A DNA stretch of 64,000 bases from JBFMAI01 sp040755725. Lineage in GTDB: Bacteria; Planctomycetota; Phycisphaerae; UBA1845; Fen-1342. Location: NCBI GenBank assembly GCA_040755725.1, contig JBFMAI010000032.1:132571-196570 (forward strand). Reading direction: 5' to 3'. The notes under the pieces are model-generated. The model worked only from the letters and a program-made list of their open reading frames with translations. It searched no databases and was not told where the DNA came from. Position numbers and translations under genes: made by a program. Below, one piece after another: positions 1 to 9,406 of this stretch; the stretch's first letter is position 1, and the number at the start of each line of letters is the position of its first letter.

Positions 1-785
1 CCCGGGCGATACCCGTCCCCCAGTGCCGGGCCCCCCGCGGACCGCAGACACAGCACCGCCACCAGCAGCGCAGCGCCGCCGGCGAGTCGACGCCACCCCG
101 GCGAGCGCGGCTGCACAAGCACCAGCCACAACGCCGCTACGATGATCAACTCGCGCCCCGCCGGGAAGACGGCGACGCCGAAGCTCAGCGCGCGACCGAC
201 GTTCGCCAGCGTGGCCAACGAGAATCGCGCGCGGGTCCCCTCCGCACCGCCGGTCAGCGTTTGGTCGCCGCGGCCGGGGGACATGAGTTGGACCGTGCGG
301 GGCGGTTCGGCGGTGGTATCCTGGGCGTCGACCCAGGTGTGCAAGAGATCGGAGACGAGCCATGCGTCGTAGCCGAGGCGACGGAGCACGGAGGCGGCGA
401 CGACGGCTTGGCCATCACAGTCCTCGCGGCCTTGCGCGAAGACCTCATCGACGGTGGGCAAGTAGTCCATGACGCCCCACGTTTCCCAGTCAAAGGCGTA
501 GGGCACGCGTTGCCGCACGAGCGTCTCGACCGCGATGGTGGCATCGTGCAGCGGTGGGTTGGGCCCGGCGGCGTCGGCCACGCGCGCGGCGAGCTCGTTC
601 ACGGTCGGATGGCACGGATCGATGACGGCGTCCAGGTCGCTCAGACGAATGAGCCAGGCGGGAATGAGCCACACGCGTGGGAAAAGCACGAGCAAGACAA
701 CGATGACGAAAGCACCGGTCTTGAGCGGCCAGCGTGTGCGACGCGGCCGGCGGTGCAACGCGTGCCAAGCGGCGGCGAATGGCAT
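1..785 (-). CDS. Transglutaminase-like membrane protein (C-terminus cut by window edge)
   Basis: The reading frame starts with ATG at 785 and runs off the left end of the window, so about 261 residues are visible. It has a basic N-terminus, then a membrane segment at about residues 24-43. A transglutaminase-like core follows: Cys123 in the motif EDCDGQAVVAASVLRRLGYDA, then His149 in HTWVDAQ 26 residues later. This Cys...His order and spacing fits the bacterial transglutaminase-like fold. Two further hydrophobic stretches lie near residues 215-235 and 245-260, so the core probably sits between membrane segments. Family members act as proteases or crosslinking enzymes; the substrate here is unknown. 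No strong Shine-Dalgarno precedes the ATG. The call rests on the Cys/His pattern and topology. Confidence 0.72.
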   Translation of the reverse strand, partial: MPFAAAWHALHRRPRRTRWPLKTGAFVIVVLLVLFPRVWLIPAWLIRLSDLDAVIDPCHPTVNELAARVADAAGPNPPLHDATIAVETLVRQRVPYAFDWETWGVMDYLPTVDEVFAQGREDCDGQAVVAASVLRRLGYDAWLVSDLLHTWVDAQDTTAEPPRTVQLMSPGRGDQTLTGGAEGTRARFSLATLANVGRALSFGVAVFPAGRELIIVAALWLVLVQPRSPGWRRLAGGAALLVAVLCLRSAGGPALGDGYRP

Positions 786-1269
786 AGGGGGATCATACCG
801 GCCCCACGGCTGGGAAGCGGGCCGCCCGGGCAACGTCCAGGCATCTGCCGTCACGGTACATGCACTAGGGCACATATGGATAACGCGGGCAGATGCCCGC
901 ATGGAAGGCGCTCGGACCGGGCCGATAACCACTCCCGGTCCCGCGGCCCTCGGCACGACGCCGCGCGGTGAGCCCGGGGGCCTTCCGGGCGATCGCGCCG
1001 GCGGACCGCGCCCGAGGGGCCGACCGGGTGCCCGAGACCGGAGGAGACCCCGTCGTTGGCCCGGGCGTGGCGGCGCCCTTTACAATACCTAACAGATTCC
1101 GTACAGTACGGGCGCCGGATTCGCGGACGCGAATGCCTCCCCGGTCCTTGCGGGATGGACGGGCCACGGAATCGGCTGCCACGGAGGGCAGGCCACCCGC
1201 GCGGCAAGAGCCCGGCACGCGGAGACGCGCTCCGCGCCGGGCGTCGTGGATACCCAGGAGGTGTGGACC
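786..1269. other. Intergenic region, no convincing gene
   Basis: This 484-base gap separates the transglutaminase-like gene from the small convergent pair at 1270-1639. Open frames here have irregular third-position composition and no recognisable protein. The only signal I can support is a possible promoter at 1079-1107. Confidence 0.5.
1079..1107 (+). promoter_or_regulatory. Possible sigma-70 promoter
   Basis: TTTACA at 1079-1084 and TACAGT at 1102-1107 are separated by exactly 17 bases. They match the -35 consensus at 5 of 6 positions and the -10 at 4 of 6. The AT-rich patch stands out in very GC-rich DNA and lies 163 bases upstream of the GTG start at 1270. A chance match cannot be excluded. 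Confidence 0.3.
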
Positions 1270-1485
1270 GTGAACACGTCACGAACCGTGGAGCCGTCGA
1301 CGCTGGAACGGCAGATCAGTCGGATCGCCCGCGTGTTGCCCTTTTTCGACGTGGGGGAGCTTTCCGGGCTGGCCGACTTCCTCGAGCACCGCGTCGCAGC
1401 GCGGCTTGCGCGCCCTGCACGAAAGCACGGATCTCCCCCTCGGAAGCACCCTCGTAGTCGGCCTCCCACTCGCACAGGCGGTTGA
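1270..1485 (+). CDS. Small protein of unknown function, probably 3'-truncated
   Basis: The GTG at 1270 follows AGGAGG (1256-1261) at a good distance and is preferred to the in-frame GTG at 1246. The first ~42 residues look genuinely coded: a helical stretch including RIARVLPFFDVGELSGLADF, with codons ending almost always in G or C. From about 1393 the codons switch to A/T-ending triplets and the product becomes Arg/Pro-rich low-complexity sequence. That second half overlaps the oppositely oriented gene at 1316-1639. I read this as a real 5' part running past a deletion junction. Function is not recognised. Confidence 0.45.
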   Translation: MNTSRTVEPSTLERQISRIARVLPFFDVGELSGLADFLEHRVAARLARPARKHGSPPRKHPRSRPPTRTGG

Positions 1486-1639
1486 GCGCGCGCGCGCGGG
1501 CCGGCGCGTCCTCGACCATGAGCAGCAGGCCGGCGGCACAGAGCCGGGTCACCCAATGCCCGGCCAGGCGTGCCTGCTCGTACAGGAGCTTCATGGCTTC
1601 GTCGACCTGGAAGTTGATCTGCGGTTTGCGCTGCGGCAT
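1316..1639 (-). CDS. Small RHH-like putative DNA-binding protein
   Basis: This 107-residue protein has ATG at 1639 and a clear AAAGGAG Shine-Dalgarno just upstream. Residues ~7-45 (QINFQVDEAM, then helices KLLYEQARLAG and TRLCAAGLLLMV) have the strand-helix-helix layout of ribbon-helix-helix (Arc/CopG-like) regulators. This is a pattern judgement; no family was confirmed. From about residue 83 the sequence becomes a basic tail (RKAPPRRKRATRGR) with poor third-position GC, antisense to the well-coded start of the gene at 1270. The tail may be readthrough created when two convergent genes lost their 3' ends. It could be a stand-alone autoregulator or the antitoxin of a lost toxin-antitoxin pair. 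Confidence 0.6.
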   Translation of the reverse strand: MPQRKPQINFQVDEAMKLLYEQARLAGHWVTRLCAAGLLLMVEDAPARARALNRLCEWEADYEGASEGEIRAFVQGAQAALRRGARGSRPARKAPPRRKRATRGRSD

Positions 1640-1876
1640 GGGTGCTCCTTTCGAGGATTCCGCTAATTCCTAGGCCGGCCATTATGCACACCCCGCACCA
1701 CGCGGCAAGTCGGCGACCCGCAAAGACCCCGCCGGGCAACGGGCGACGATGGGCCCCGGTGCGGGCCCCACCAGGTGTCCTCTCCCGCGCGCCGCCGGGC
1801 GTGGCGGGGCTGTGGCGGCGGCGTGCCGCGGGTAGAATCGCCCGGACTGAAACGACTGGAACCCGAGCCGTCGGCC

Positions 1877-4800
1877 ATGAGCACGCCACCTCAAGACCAC
1901 CACAGCGCGCGCCCGCCTTCGGGAGGCTCGGACGGCGAGCCGACCCGCGTCGGGCCGGACTCCGCGGGACGGCCGGCCGACGTGGTCCCGCTCGGGCCAA
2001 GCATCGAGGGGTATGTCCTGAAGGAGGAGGTTCACCGCGGCGGGCAGGGGATCGTGTACCGGGCGATCCAGGTGGGGACCAAGCGCGAGGTGGCCCTGAA
2101 GGTGCTGCTGGAGGGGCCCTTCGCTGGAGAAATGGCCCGCCGACGCTTCGAACGCGAGATCGAGCTGGCGGCATCGCTGCGGCATCCGCACATCGTGACG
2201 ATCCTCGATTCGGGGCTCAGCCGCGGGCGTTACTACTTCGCGATGGAGTACGTGGACGGCCTGCGACTCGATCGCTACGTCGCCCAGAAGCGCCCGCCGC
2301 TGGGCGACACACTGCACCTGCTGGAACAGGTCTGCGAGGCGGTCAACTACGCGCACCAGCGCGGCGTCATTCACCGCGACCTGAAGCCGCCGAACATCCT
2401 GGTCGATGCGGGCGGCGAACCGCACATTCTAGACTTCGGCCTGGCCAAGCCGCTGCACACGGCGGCGCCGCGCGAATCCACCGTGCAGATGCTGTCGATG
2501 AGCGGGCAACTGCTCGGGACGGTGGCGTACATGTCGCCGGAGCAGGCCGCGGGGCACCAGGACGTGGACGTGCGGAGCGACGTGTACTCGTTGGGGGTCG
2601 TGTTTTACGAGGCGCTGCTGGGGCACCCCCCCTACCCGGTGGACGGGCCCCTGGGCGAGGTGCTGCGGCGGATCACGCAGGAAGAGCCCCTGAATCCGCT
2701 GGTGGCGGCGCGGCGGTCGCGCAGCGGTTTCCGCATCAACGACGAGCTGGCCACCATTCTACTGAAGGCCCTCGACAAGGTCCCGTCGCGGCGTTACCAG
2801 ACCGCCGGCGACCTGGCCCGCGATCTGCGGCACCTGCGTTTGGGCGAGCCGATCGAGGCCAAGCGGGCCAGCGGCCTTTACATGTTGAAAAAGACCCTGC
2901 GCCGCTACCAGCTTCAGGCCGCCACCGCGGGGTTGATCCTGGTTATGTTGTTCGCGTTCGTCGTGACGCTGGCGGTCCTGCTGGCCCGCGAACGGGACGC
3001 GCGGCGACTGGCCGACCAGCGGGGGGCAGAGGCCCGGCAGGCGATGGTCCTGCAAGAACAGGCCCTGCTGGAGGCCCGCCACCGGACGGCGGAGGCCACC
3101 CGCGCGCAGCACGAGTTGCGCCGGGCGTTGGCGCGTCAGCACATTCAGCGCGGCGATCTGGCCCTCGAGCGGTCTGCCCTCTCCGAGGCCCGCGATAGCT
3201 ACTGGCAAGCGGTGGAAGTCGCGCCGACCCCGGCCGCGATGTGGGCGTTGCGTCGTTACTACCTGCAAACGACGGACGACTGGGCAGCGCTGGCGGCGGT
3301 CGAACTGAGGGGACCGGCCATCCTGTCGCCCAACGCGGCGCTCGCGGCCACCTGCCCGACGCCGGACACTGTCGCGGTTCAACGGCTGGACGGCTCCGCG
3401 CCGGACCACCGCGTGCGGGCCCCCGGTCCCGTGGCGCGGTTGGCGCTGACCGAAGACGGGGCCTTGGCGGCGGCCGGTGAGGGCTGGGCCCAGGCTTGGG
3501 AGCCGGGGCGGTTTGAGCCGAATGTCGCGGCGCACCTTCCCGAGGGTGGTCGTCCGCACGCCTTGTTTGTACTGGACGGGGGCCGGTCGTTGCTGCTCGT
3601 CGGCCAGCGGCCCGTGCGGCTGTTTCGCGGCCTGGACGGGCGCGTTGTGCAGACCATGCTGCTGCGCGGTTTGCCGGCCGGGCCCGCCGACTTCAACCCC
3701 GCGACGCAGCAACTGGCCATCGTGACCACGGCGGGGATCGAGCTGATCTCGTTGCGCGACGACGACCGCCTGACGGGCGACCTCGTGTGGTCGGAGGCAA
3801 CTGGTGCGCGGGCCATTCACTTCGACGGCGATCGTCTCGTCGTGCTGGCCGACGGCGTGTACGCGGCCTCGCTGGCGGCCCCGCTGCCCTGGACATGGCG
3901 GAAGCTGCTCGATGCCGGGGCCGACTTTGATCTGCTCGACGCTTCGCAGGCCGGCGACAGCATCGCTCTGGGGCACCGCGGCGGACGGCTGGCCCTGTAT
4001 CGCGGCGGGCAATTGCGCGGCTCCTGGCGCTCCGCCGGACGACGGCTCGAACAGGTTCGTCTCGCCGCCGGCGCGGGTGCCGTGGTGACGCTCGACGACC
4101 GAGCGTTAATCACGCGGTGGGGAGACCCGGAAAGCCGGCAGCCGCGGCGACGGATCCATGATGCACGGCCGACGACCTGGGCGGCGTCGGCCAATGGGGC
4201 GACCGTGTTGCTGGCCGTGGAGCGCGGCCAGGTCTTGGCCTTTCAGCCTCAGGACGAAGCGCGACGCGACGCCGCCGAAGCCGGTTGGCGCACCGTACTG
4301 CGACCCCGACTGCTGGGCTTCGGCGGAGACCTGTCGCTGGCGATCAGTGCGGACGGTCTGCGGGCCGTGGTCCGCGACCGTACCACGCTGCGTTTCATGC
4401 ATCTGCCGGACGGCACCGCGCGCTCCGTGGTGTGGGACTCCCCGGCCACAGCCCCTGGGCGAGTGGCGCTGAGCGGGGACGGGCAGTACGTCGCGGTTCT
4501 GGCCCGCACGCCGACGGGCGACCGTGAGCAGATCGTCCTGCGGCGGTGGGAGGCCCCGGAGGTAGCCAATGGGACGGGCGCGGCTCCCCCGGCCACCGTG
4601 ACGCACGATTTCGTCGGTGCCCTGGTCCGCGACATGGCGTTCCTGCCGCGCACGCCGCACCTGCTGGTGCTACGTTCCAACGGGGAGGTGCTGCGGCTGG
4701 AGGGGGGCGGCACGACGCCCGCGGCGTCACCGTGGATGCAACTCGATGCGCCCGGAACGGCGTTGGCCTGTGACCAGGGCGGCGACTACGTCGCGGTGGC

Positions 4801-5971
4801 CTGTGAAGATGGGTTGCTCCGGGTCGTCACCGTGGCCGGCTGCGACGTCCGACACCGCGTCCCCGTCAGCGGCGAGGTCATTACGCTCTCATTCAACCCG
4901 CGCGATGACGCCTTGCTCGTGCGGACGCGCGACGGCCAGGTGCGCGTAATCGACCCGACCAGCGGGGAGACCGTGGCCACCTGGGCGTTGCCGGCCCAGT
5001 CCGCATCCGCCATCGCCGCCTGGATCGGGCCGCGTGACGCTCTGCTGTTGGGCGAAGACAGCGGCCTGTACGAGTACCGCGTCGCGGAGGCGGACGCCGC
5101 CGTCGAGCGCAACCGCGCCTTGGCCCGCGAGCAGCAGGCGGCGCGGGCGCTGGCGGGGGCCGAGTACGCGGACGCGTGGGCAGCCGCCACGGCCCTCGCG
5201 TCCAGCGATCGCCCGCGGGGCCGGCGCCTGCAACAAGCGGTGCTGGAGGCGGTGCTGCGGCGGCCGCGGCTCGCGTGCCCCGCGGAATGGACGGACGCCG
5301 TGTTGTCGGGGGCCTCGCCGGCCACGCGACTGGCACTGGGCCACGCCGCGTATGAGGGCGAACGGTTCGCCTGGGCGCGGCAATGGCTGCGGGAGGCCAC
5401 GGAGCAGGCGGGCGGTCGTGTGGATGCCTACACGCTGTTGCGGCTGGCGCAGTGCGACTACCTGGCGGAGGACTACGCCCGCGCGGCCGACGCATTCGCC
5501 GAAGTGCTGCCGCGTCCGGATTTCGACCCGGCGCAGGGCCCGCAAGTGGCGTTGCAGCGTGTGGCGGCCCTGTGGTTGGCCGGGCGGCCGGCCGAGGCGC
5601 GGCAGGCGGCCGCGCGCGTCAGCGAGCCGAGCCTGCCCGGCCGCTACGCAGACATCGTGGCCAGCACGTACGCCAGCGTGATCGCTCGGGTCATCACGGG
5701 CATCGAACGCGAGAGCACGGCAGCGGCGCTGGTGGACAGTTTGCTGGGGGCCGTCGGCGAGCGGCGTGTACTGTTTCAGGATGACGAGCACTTCTTCGCC
5801 GGCGAGCTGGCCCGGCAACGTGGGGCGTCCGCCGAGGCGGCGGTACACTATCAACGCTGTATCGACCTGGCCCGCGACGAGTGGCCGGCGAACTGGGCGC
5901 GCTGCCGGCTGGGGCCGCCGGTCGGCGCGGCCGCGGGCCACGCCGCGGACGACGGCAAGGAGCATCTATGA
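1877..5971 (+). CDS. Membrane Ser/Thr protein kinase with beta-propeller and TPR regions
   Basis: This 1364-residue protein uses ATG at 1877; the frame is open further upstream, but the earlier part does not look like protein. A Hanks-type kinase domain spans about residues 45-320, with catalytic Lys75, HRDLKPPN (His166, Asp168), DFG (Asp186) and MSPEQ. A membrane segment at ~347-370 is followed by an Ala/Arg/Glu-rich coiled coil. Next comes a long extracytoplasmic repeat region resembling a WD40/YVTN beta-propeller (about 450-1080). The C-terminus is helical and TPR-like (LRLAQCDYLAEDYARAADAF). This cytoplasmic-kinase plus external-sensor layout is common in planctomycetes. The TGA stop overlaps the purD ATG (ATGA), so the two are probably translationally coupled. 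The signal sensed is unknown. Confidence 0.93.
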   Translation: MSTPPQDHHSARPPSGGSDGEPTRVGPDSAGRPADVVPLGPSIEGYVLKEEVHRGGQGIVYRAIQVGTKREVALKVLLEGPFAGEMARRRFEREIELAASLRHPHIVTILDSGLSRGRYYFAMEYVDGLRLDRYVAQKRPPLGDTLHLLEQVCEAVNYAHQRGVIHRDLKPPNILVDAGGEPHILDFGLAKPLHTAAPRESTVQMLSMSGQLLGTVAYMSPEQAAGHQDVDVRSDVYSLGVVFYEALLGHPPYPVDGPLGEVLRRITQEEPLNPLVAARRSRSGFRINDELATILLKALDKVPSRRYQTAGDLARDLRHLRLGEPIEAKRASGLYMLKKTLRRYQLQAATAGLILVMLFAFVVTLAVLLARERDARRLADQRGAEARQAMVLQEQALLEARHRTAEATRAQHELRRALARQHIQRGDLALERSALSEARDSYWQAVEVAPTPAAMWALRRYYLQTTDDWAALAAVELRGPAILSPNAALAATCPTPDTVAVQRLDGSAPDHRVRAPGPVARLALTEDGALAAAGEGWAQAWEPGRFEPNVAAHLPEGGRPHALFVLDGGRSLLLVGQRPVRLFRGLDGRVVQTMLLRGLPAGPADFNPATQQLAIVTTAGIELISLRDDDRLTGDLVWSEATGARAIHFDGDRLVVLADGVYAASLAAPLPWTWRKLLDAGADFDLLDASQAGDSIALGHRGGRLALYRGGQLRGSWRSAGRRLEQVRLAAGAGAVVTLDDRALITRWGDPESRQPRRRIHDARPTTWAASANGATVLLAVERGQVLAFQPQDEARRDAAEAGWRTVLRPRLLGFGGDLSLAISADGLRAVVRDRTTLRFMHLPDGTARSVVWDSPATAPGRVALSGDGQYVAVLARTPTGDREQIVLRRWEAPEVANGTGAAPPATVTHDFVGALVRDMAFLPRTPHLLVLRSNGEVLRLEGGGTTPAASPWMQLDAPGTALACDQGGDYVAVACEDGLLRVVTVAGCDVRHRVPVSGEVITLSFNPRDDALLVRTRDGQVRVIDPTSGETVATWALPAQSASAIAAWIGPRDALLLGEDSGLYEYRVAEADAAVERNRALAREQQAARALAGAEYADAWAAATALASSDRPRGRRLQQAVLEAVLRRPRLACPAEWTDAVLSGASPATRLALGHAAYEGERFAWARQWLREATEQAGGRVDAYTLLRLAQCDYLAEDYARAADAFAEVLPRPDFDPAQGPQVALQRVAALWLAGRPAEARQAAARVSEPSLPGRYADIVASTYASVIARVITGIERESTAAALVDSLLGAVGERRVLFQDDEHFFAGELARQRGASAEAAVHYQRCIDLARDEWPANWARCRLGPPVGAAAGHAADDGKEHL

Positions 5972-7218
5972 ACGTGCTCGTCATCGGTTCCGGCGGCCGA
6001 GAACACGCGATTTGCCACGCGCTGGCACGCTCGGCGGAGCTGGACCGGCTCTTCATTCTGCCCGGCAACGCGGGGACCGCGACGCTCGGTACGAACATCC
6101 CGGGCGACGCGTGCGACATCGAGCTGGCGCTGGCCGTGGCCCGGCGCGAGCACATCGACCTGACGATCGTCGGGCCGGAGGATCCGCTGGCCGGCGGCCT
6201 CGTCGATGCCTTTGAACGAGCCGGATTGCGCATCTTCGGCCCGCGGGCTGCGGCAGCCCGGCTGGAAAGCGACAAGGCCTACGCCAAGCTGCTCATGCGG
6301 CACCACGCGATCCCGACCGCCGAAGCGCGCATCTTCACCGAGTTCGACCTGGCCCGGCAGTACATCGCGTCGCGCGACGAGCCGGTGGTGGTCAAGGCGG
6401 CGGGCCTGGCGAAGGGCAAGGGCGTCATCGTCTGCGACGATCCCGCCGACGCGATCCTGGCCGCCGAGAACATCCTCGTGAAACGACAATTCGGCGACGC
6501 GGGGGCGAGCATCGTGGTTGAAGAGCGGCTGCTGGGCCGCGAGGCGTCGCTGCTGGCGATTGTGGACGGCCATGTCGCCGTGTTGCTCGAGCCCGCGCAG
6601 GACCACAAGCGGCTGGGCGACCACGACACGGGGCCGAATACGGGCGGCATGGGCGCGTTCTCGCCCACGCCGGCGATTGACGAGCACGTCACGGCCCAAG
6701 TGGAGTCGCAGATTCTCGTGCCCGTGCTCGATGCCATGATTCGGCAGGACACGCCCTACCGCGGCGTGCTGTACATCGGGCTGATGCTCACCGCCGCCGG
6801 GCCGAAGGTGCTCGAGTTCAACTGCCGCTTCGGCGACCCGGAGGCCCAGGCGATCCTGCTCCGGCTGCGGTCGGACCTCCTGTCCCTGCTCCACGCCGCC
6901 GTCACCGGACGACTCGAGAGTGCGGAGATCCAGTGGGACCCGCGGCCGGCGTTGTGCGTGGTGATGGCGTCCGGCGGGTACCCGGAGAAATACCCGACCG
7001 GCCTGCCGATTACCGGCCTGCCCGAGGACGCTGAGGACCTCGTCGTCTTTCACGCGGGAACGCGGCGCGACGGCGACCGGATCGTCACGGCCGGCGGTCG
7101 CGTGCTGGGCGTGACGGGCCTGGGCGAGACGTTGGCGGCGGCGCGGCAGCGTGTGTACGACGCCGTGCGCCGGATCCACTTCGAGGGAGCGCACTACCGC
7201 ACCGATCTCGGGGCGTGA
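5968..7218 (+). CDS. purD: Phosphoribosylamine-glycine ligase
   Basis: This 416-residue protein is full length for PurD. It carries out the ATP-dependent joining of glycine to 5-phosphoribosylamine, the second step of de novo purine synthesis in the cytosol. The N-domain opens with MNVLVIGSGGREHAI, followed by the IVGPEDPLAGG segment. The ATP-grasp core includes VVVKAAGLAKGKGV and DHDTGPNTGGMGAFSP, and the metal/ATP site is VLEFNCRFGDPEAQ. The C-domain has ASGGYPEKYPTG. AAGGAG at 5957 sets the ATG at 5968. The start overlaps the stop of the Ser/Thr kinase gene, an unusual partner for a purine enzyme. The next gene begins 20 bases after the stop. No other purine gene is in the window. Confidence 0.97.
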   Translation: MNVLVIGSGGREHAICHALARSAELDRLFILPGNAGTATLGTNIPGDACDIELALAVARREHIDLTIVGPEDPLAGGLVDAFERAGLRIFGPRAAAARLESDKAYAKLLMRHHAIPTAEARIFTEFDLARQYIASRDEPVVVKAAGLAKGKGVIVCDDPADAILAAENILVKRQFGDAGASIVVEERLLGREASLLAIVDGHVAVLLEPAQDHKRLGDHDTGPNTGGMGAFSPTPAIDEHVTAQVESQILVPVLDAMIRQDTPYRGVLYIGLMLTAAGPKVLEFNCRFGDPEAQAILLRLRSDLLSLLHAAVTGRLESAEIQWDPRPALCVVMASGGYPEKYPTGLPITGLPEDAEDLVVFHAGTRRDGDRIVTAGGRVLGVTGLGETLAAARQRVYDAVRRIHFEGAHYRTDLGA

Positions 7219-7238
7219 CGCCCCTTGGGAGACCCGCC

Positions 7239-7712
7239 ATGCTGTTCGTGGGCGACGTACACATCTACGTGAGCGACTTCACCCTCGCCCTGCGCTTCTG
7301 GGCCGACGGGCTCGGTCTGGAGGTGGTCGAGAAAGAGGTCAGCCCCCACAGCGCGTACGCGCGGCTCGATTTCCCGGATGGCGGACCGTCGATCCGTCTG
7401 CTCGGCCCCGTGACGCCGTGGCCCGCCGACGCCCGCCCGACGCCCGGCCTGTACCCGACCGTCCGTTTCGACATCACGACCTCGGATTTTGACACCACCC
7501 TGGTCCGGCTGCTGGAGTGCGGCGGGCGGCAGGTGGACGAGATTGAGGCGTACAATGAGCTGCGGGCGGTGACGGTCGCCGACCCGGATGACAATCTGTT
7601 TGAATTGCTGGAGATCCACGACGAGGAACCGGGCGCCGACGACGAAGGCTGTGGCGTGCCGGCCGCCCGGGCGAAGTGTCGGCCCCCAACGCCGAAGGAG
7701 TTTCTAGAATGA
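7239..7712 (+). CDS. VOC (glyoxalase/dioxygenase superfamily) protein
   Basis: This 157-residue protein is a single VOC domain: an N-terminal strand VHIYVSDFTLALRFWADGLG and a C-terminal half ending AVTVADPDDNLFELLEI, the usual E-containing metal-site strand. The reaction cannot be told from sequence; members include glyoxalases, ring-cleavage dioxygenases and antibiotic-binding proteins. ATG at 7239 is chosen because GGGAG lies just upstream; a GTG at 7215 overlapping the purD stop is possible. After residue ~130 comes an acidic, Cys-containing tail. The stop overlaps the next ATG (ATGA), so expression is probably coupled to the peptidase gene. Confidence 0.82.
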   Translation: MLFVGDVHIYVSDFTLALRFWADGLGLEVVEKEVSPHSAYARLDFPDGGPSIRLLGPVTPWPADARPTPGLYPTVRFDITTSDFDTTLVRLLECGGRQVDEIEAYNELRAVTVADPDDNLFELLEIHDEEPGADDEGCGVPAARAKCRPPTPKEFLE

Positions 7713-9391
7713 GGTCCAGCGCTGTCCTGATCCTGGGTATGTTGTGGATGGGCACCGTGTGCGTCCAAGCCCAATTGAAACCGGCCCCGGAGGACTTCGT
7801 CCCCCTGCGCGACGCGTACCTGGCCAAGTACCGCCCGCTGTTCCTGGAGGCCCGGCAAGCCGAGTGGGACGCGAGCATCAGCGGGACCGACGCCGACTAC
7901 GCCCGCGTGCGCGCGGTCAACAAGAAGCTCGTCGATCTGCACAGCGACCGCGCCACGTTCACGCGGCTACGGCAGATGAAAGACGCCGGCGGCCTGGCGG
8001 ACCGCGTCCTCAACCGCGAACTGGACGTGATGTTCCGCGCGTTCCTGCCCGGGCAGGCCGACCCCGAACTCCGCAAGCGGATCGTCGATCTGGAAGCCGA
8101 CGTGGACCAGATCTTCAACACGCACCGCAGCGCCGTCGGCGGCCAGACGCTGACGGAGAACGAGGTGCGGGCAGTCCTCGCCGACACGACCGATTCCGCC
8201 GCCGCCGAGGCCGCGTGGAAGGGCTACATGGAGGTCGGCGGCAAGGCCGCGCCCAAGCTGCTGCAACTGGTCCGGCTGCGCAACGAAATGGCCCGGCAGC
8301 TTGGCTACGAACACTTCTTCAACATGCAAATCGCCCTCCAGGAAATCGACGAGACGGAGCTGTTCCGGCTGTTCGACGAACTCGACCAATTGACGCGCGA
8401 ACCATACGCCCGGCTGAAGCAGGACCTCGACGCGGCCCGGGCGGCGCGCTTCCACGTCCCCGTTGCGCAGTTGCGCCCGTGGCACTACGGCGACCTGTTC
8501 TTCCAGGAGGCGCCGCGCGGGCAGGACGTGGACCTCGACGCGCTGTTCGCCAAGGCCGACCTCGTGGCCCTGGCCAAGAAGTACTTCGCCAGCCTGGACC
8601 TGCCGGTCGATGACATCCTCGCCCGCAGCGATCTCCACGAGAAGCCCGGCAAGTCGCCGCACGCCTATTGCACCGACATGGACCGCGCCGGCGACGTGCG
8701 CGTCCTAGCCAACCTCGCTCCGAACGTCTACTGGGCCGACACGATCCTGCACGAGCTGGGTCACGGGGTGTATGACAAGTACATCGCCGACGACGTGCCG
8801 TTCCTGCTGCACGAGGCGTCGCACGCGATCACGACCGAGGGCGTCGCGCTGCTCTTCGGGGCCATGGTCAAGAATGAGGACTGGCAACAGCGGGTGTTGG
8901 GCGTCGCGCCGGCCAAGGCCGCCGAGATCGGCCGCGCCGTGCGGGCCGCGCTGCGGGCCGAGCGGCTGATCTTCGCCCGCTGGTCGCAAGTGATGCTGCA
9001 CTTTGAGCACGGGTTGTACCGCGACCCGGACCAGGACCTCGGCCGCCTGTGGTGGGACCTGAAGAAACGCTACCAGCTTCAGAACCCGCCCGACGCGCTG
9101 GATCGTCCGGATTTCGCGGCCAAGACGCACATCCTCAGCACGCCGGTGTACTACCACAACTACCTGATGGGCGAGCTGTTCGCGGCCCAGGTGCGGGCCT
9201 ACGTGACTTCGCAAGTCCTCGCCACCGACGGGCCGGCGCACCCGTGTTTCTTTGAGCAGCCCGCCGTCGGCCGCTATCTGCGCCAGCGCGTCTTCGCCCC
9301 GGGCAACCTGTACCCGTGGAACGAACTCATCCGCCGGGCCACCGGCGAGCCGCTGACCGCCCGCTACTTCGCGGCCGACTTGCAGGAGTAG
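7709..9391 (+). CDS. Secreted M2/M3-type zinc metallopeptidase
   Basis: This 560-residue protein begins with a signal peptide (MRSSAVLILGMLWMGTVCVQA), so it is likely periplasmic or lipid-attached elsewhere. The gluzincin zinc site is HELGH (His348, Glu349, His352), with the third ligand probably Glu377 in HAITTEGVALL, 25 residues downstream. This arrangement and the mostly helical sequence fit peptidyl-dipeptidases of the M2 (ACE-like) or M3 (oligopeptidase) families. The segment PFLLHEASHAITTEG resembles M2 more. Length is close to bacterial M2 enzymes. AAGGAG (7695-7700) precedes the ATG, which overlaps the VOC stop. It is the last gene of the run that begins with the kinase. A short GC hairpin (9407-9421) and repeat family C follow. 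Confidence 0.85.
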   Translation: MRSSAVLILGMLWMGTVCVQAQLKPAPEDFVPLRDAYLAKYRPLFLEARQAEWDASISGTDADYARVRAVNKKLVDLHSDRATFTRLRQMKDAGGLADRVLNRELDVMFRAFLPGQADPELRKRIVDLEADVDQIFNTHRSAVGGQTLTENEVRAVLADTTDSAAAEAAWKGYMEVGGKAAPKLLQLVRLRNEMARQLGYEHFFNMQIALQEIDETELFRLFDELDQLTREPYARLKQDLDAARAARFHVPVAQLRPWHYGDLFFQEAPRGQDVDLDALFAKADLVALAKKYFASLDLPVDDILARSDLHEKPGKSPHAYCTDMDRAGDVRVLANLAPNVYWADTILHELGHGVYDKYIADDVPFLLHEASHAITTEGVALLFGAMVKNEDWQQRVLGVAPAKAAEIGRAVRAALRAERLIFARWSQVMLHFEHGLYRDPDQDLGRLWWDLKKRYQLQNPPDALDRPDFAAKTHILSTPVYYHNYLMGELFAAQVRAYVTSQVLATDGPAHPCFFEQPAVGRYLRQRVFAPGNLYPWNELIRRATGEPLTARYFAADLQE

Positions 9392-9406
9392 CGGTCGGTC
9401 CGACTC

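Noticed and set aside
2759..4012. 417-codon minus-strand open frame
   Set aside because: Antisense to the kinase propeller region; low-complexity, no ribosome site.
5851..7194. 447-codon minus-strand open frame
   Set aside because: Exactly antisense to purD, whose motifs are unambiguous.
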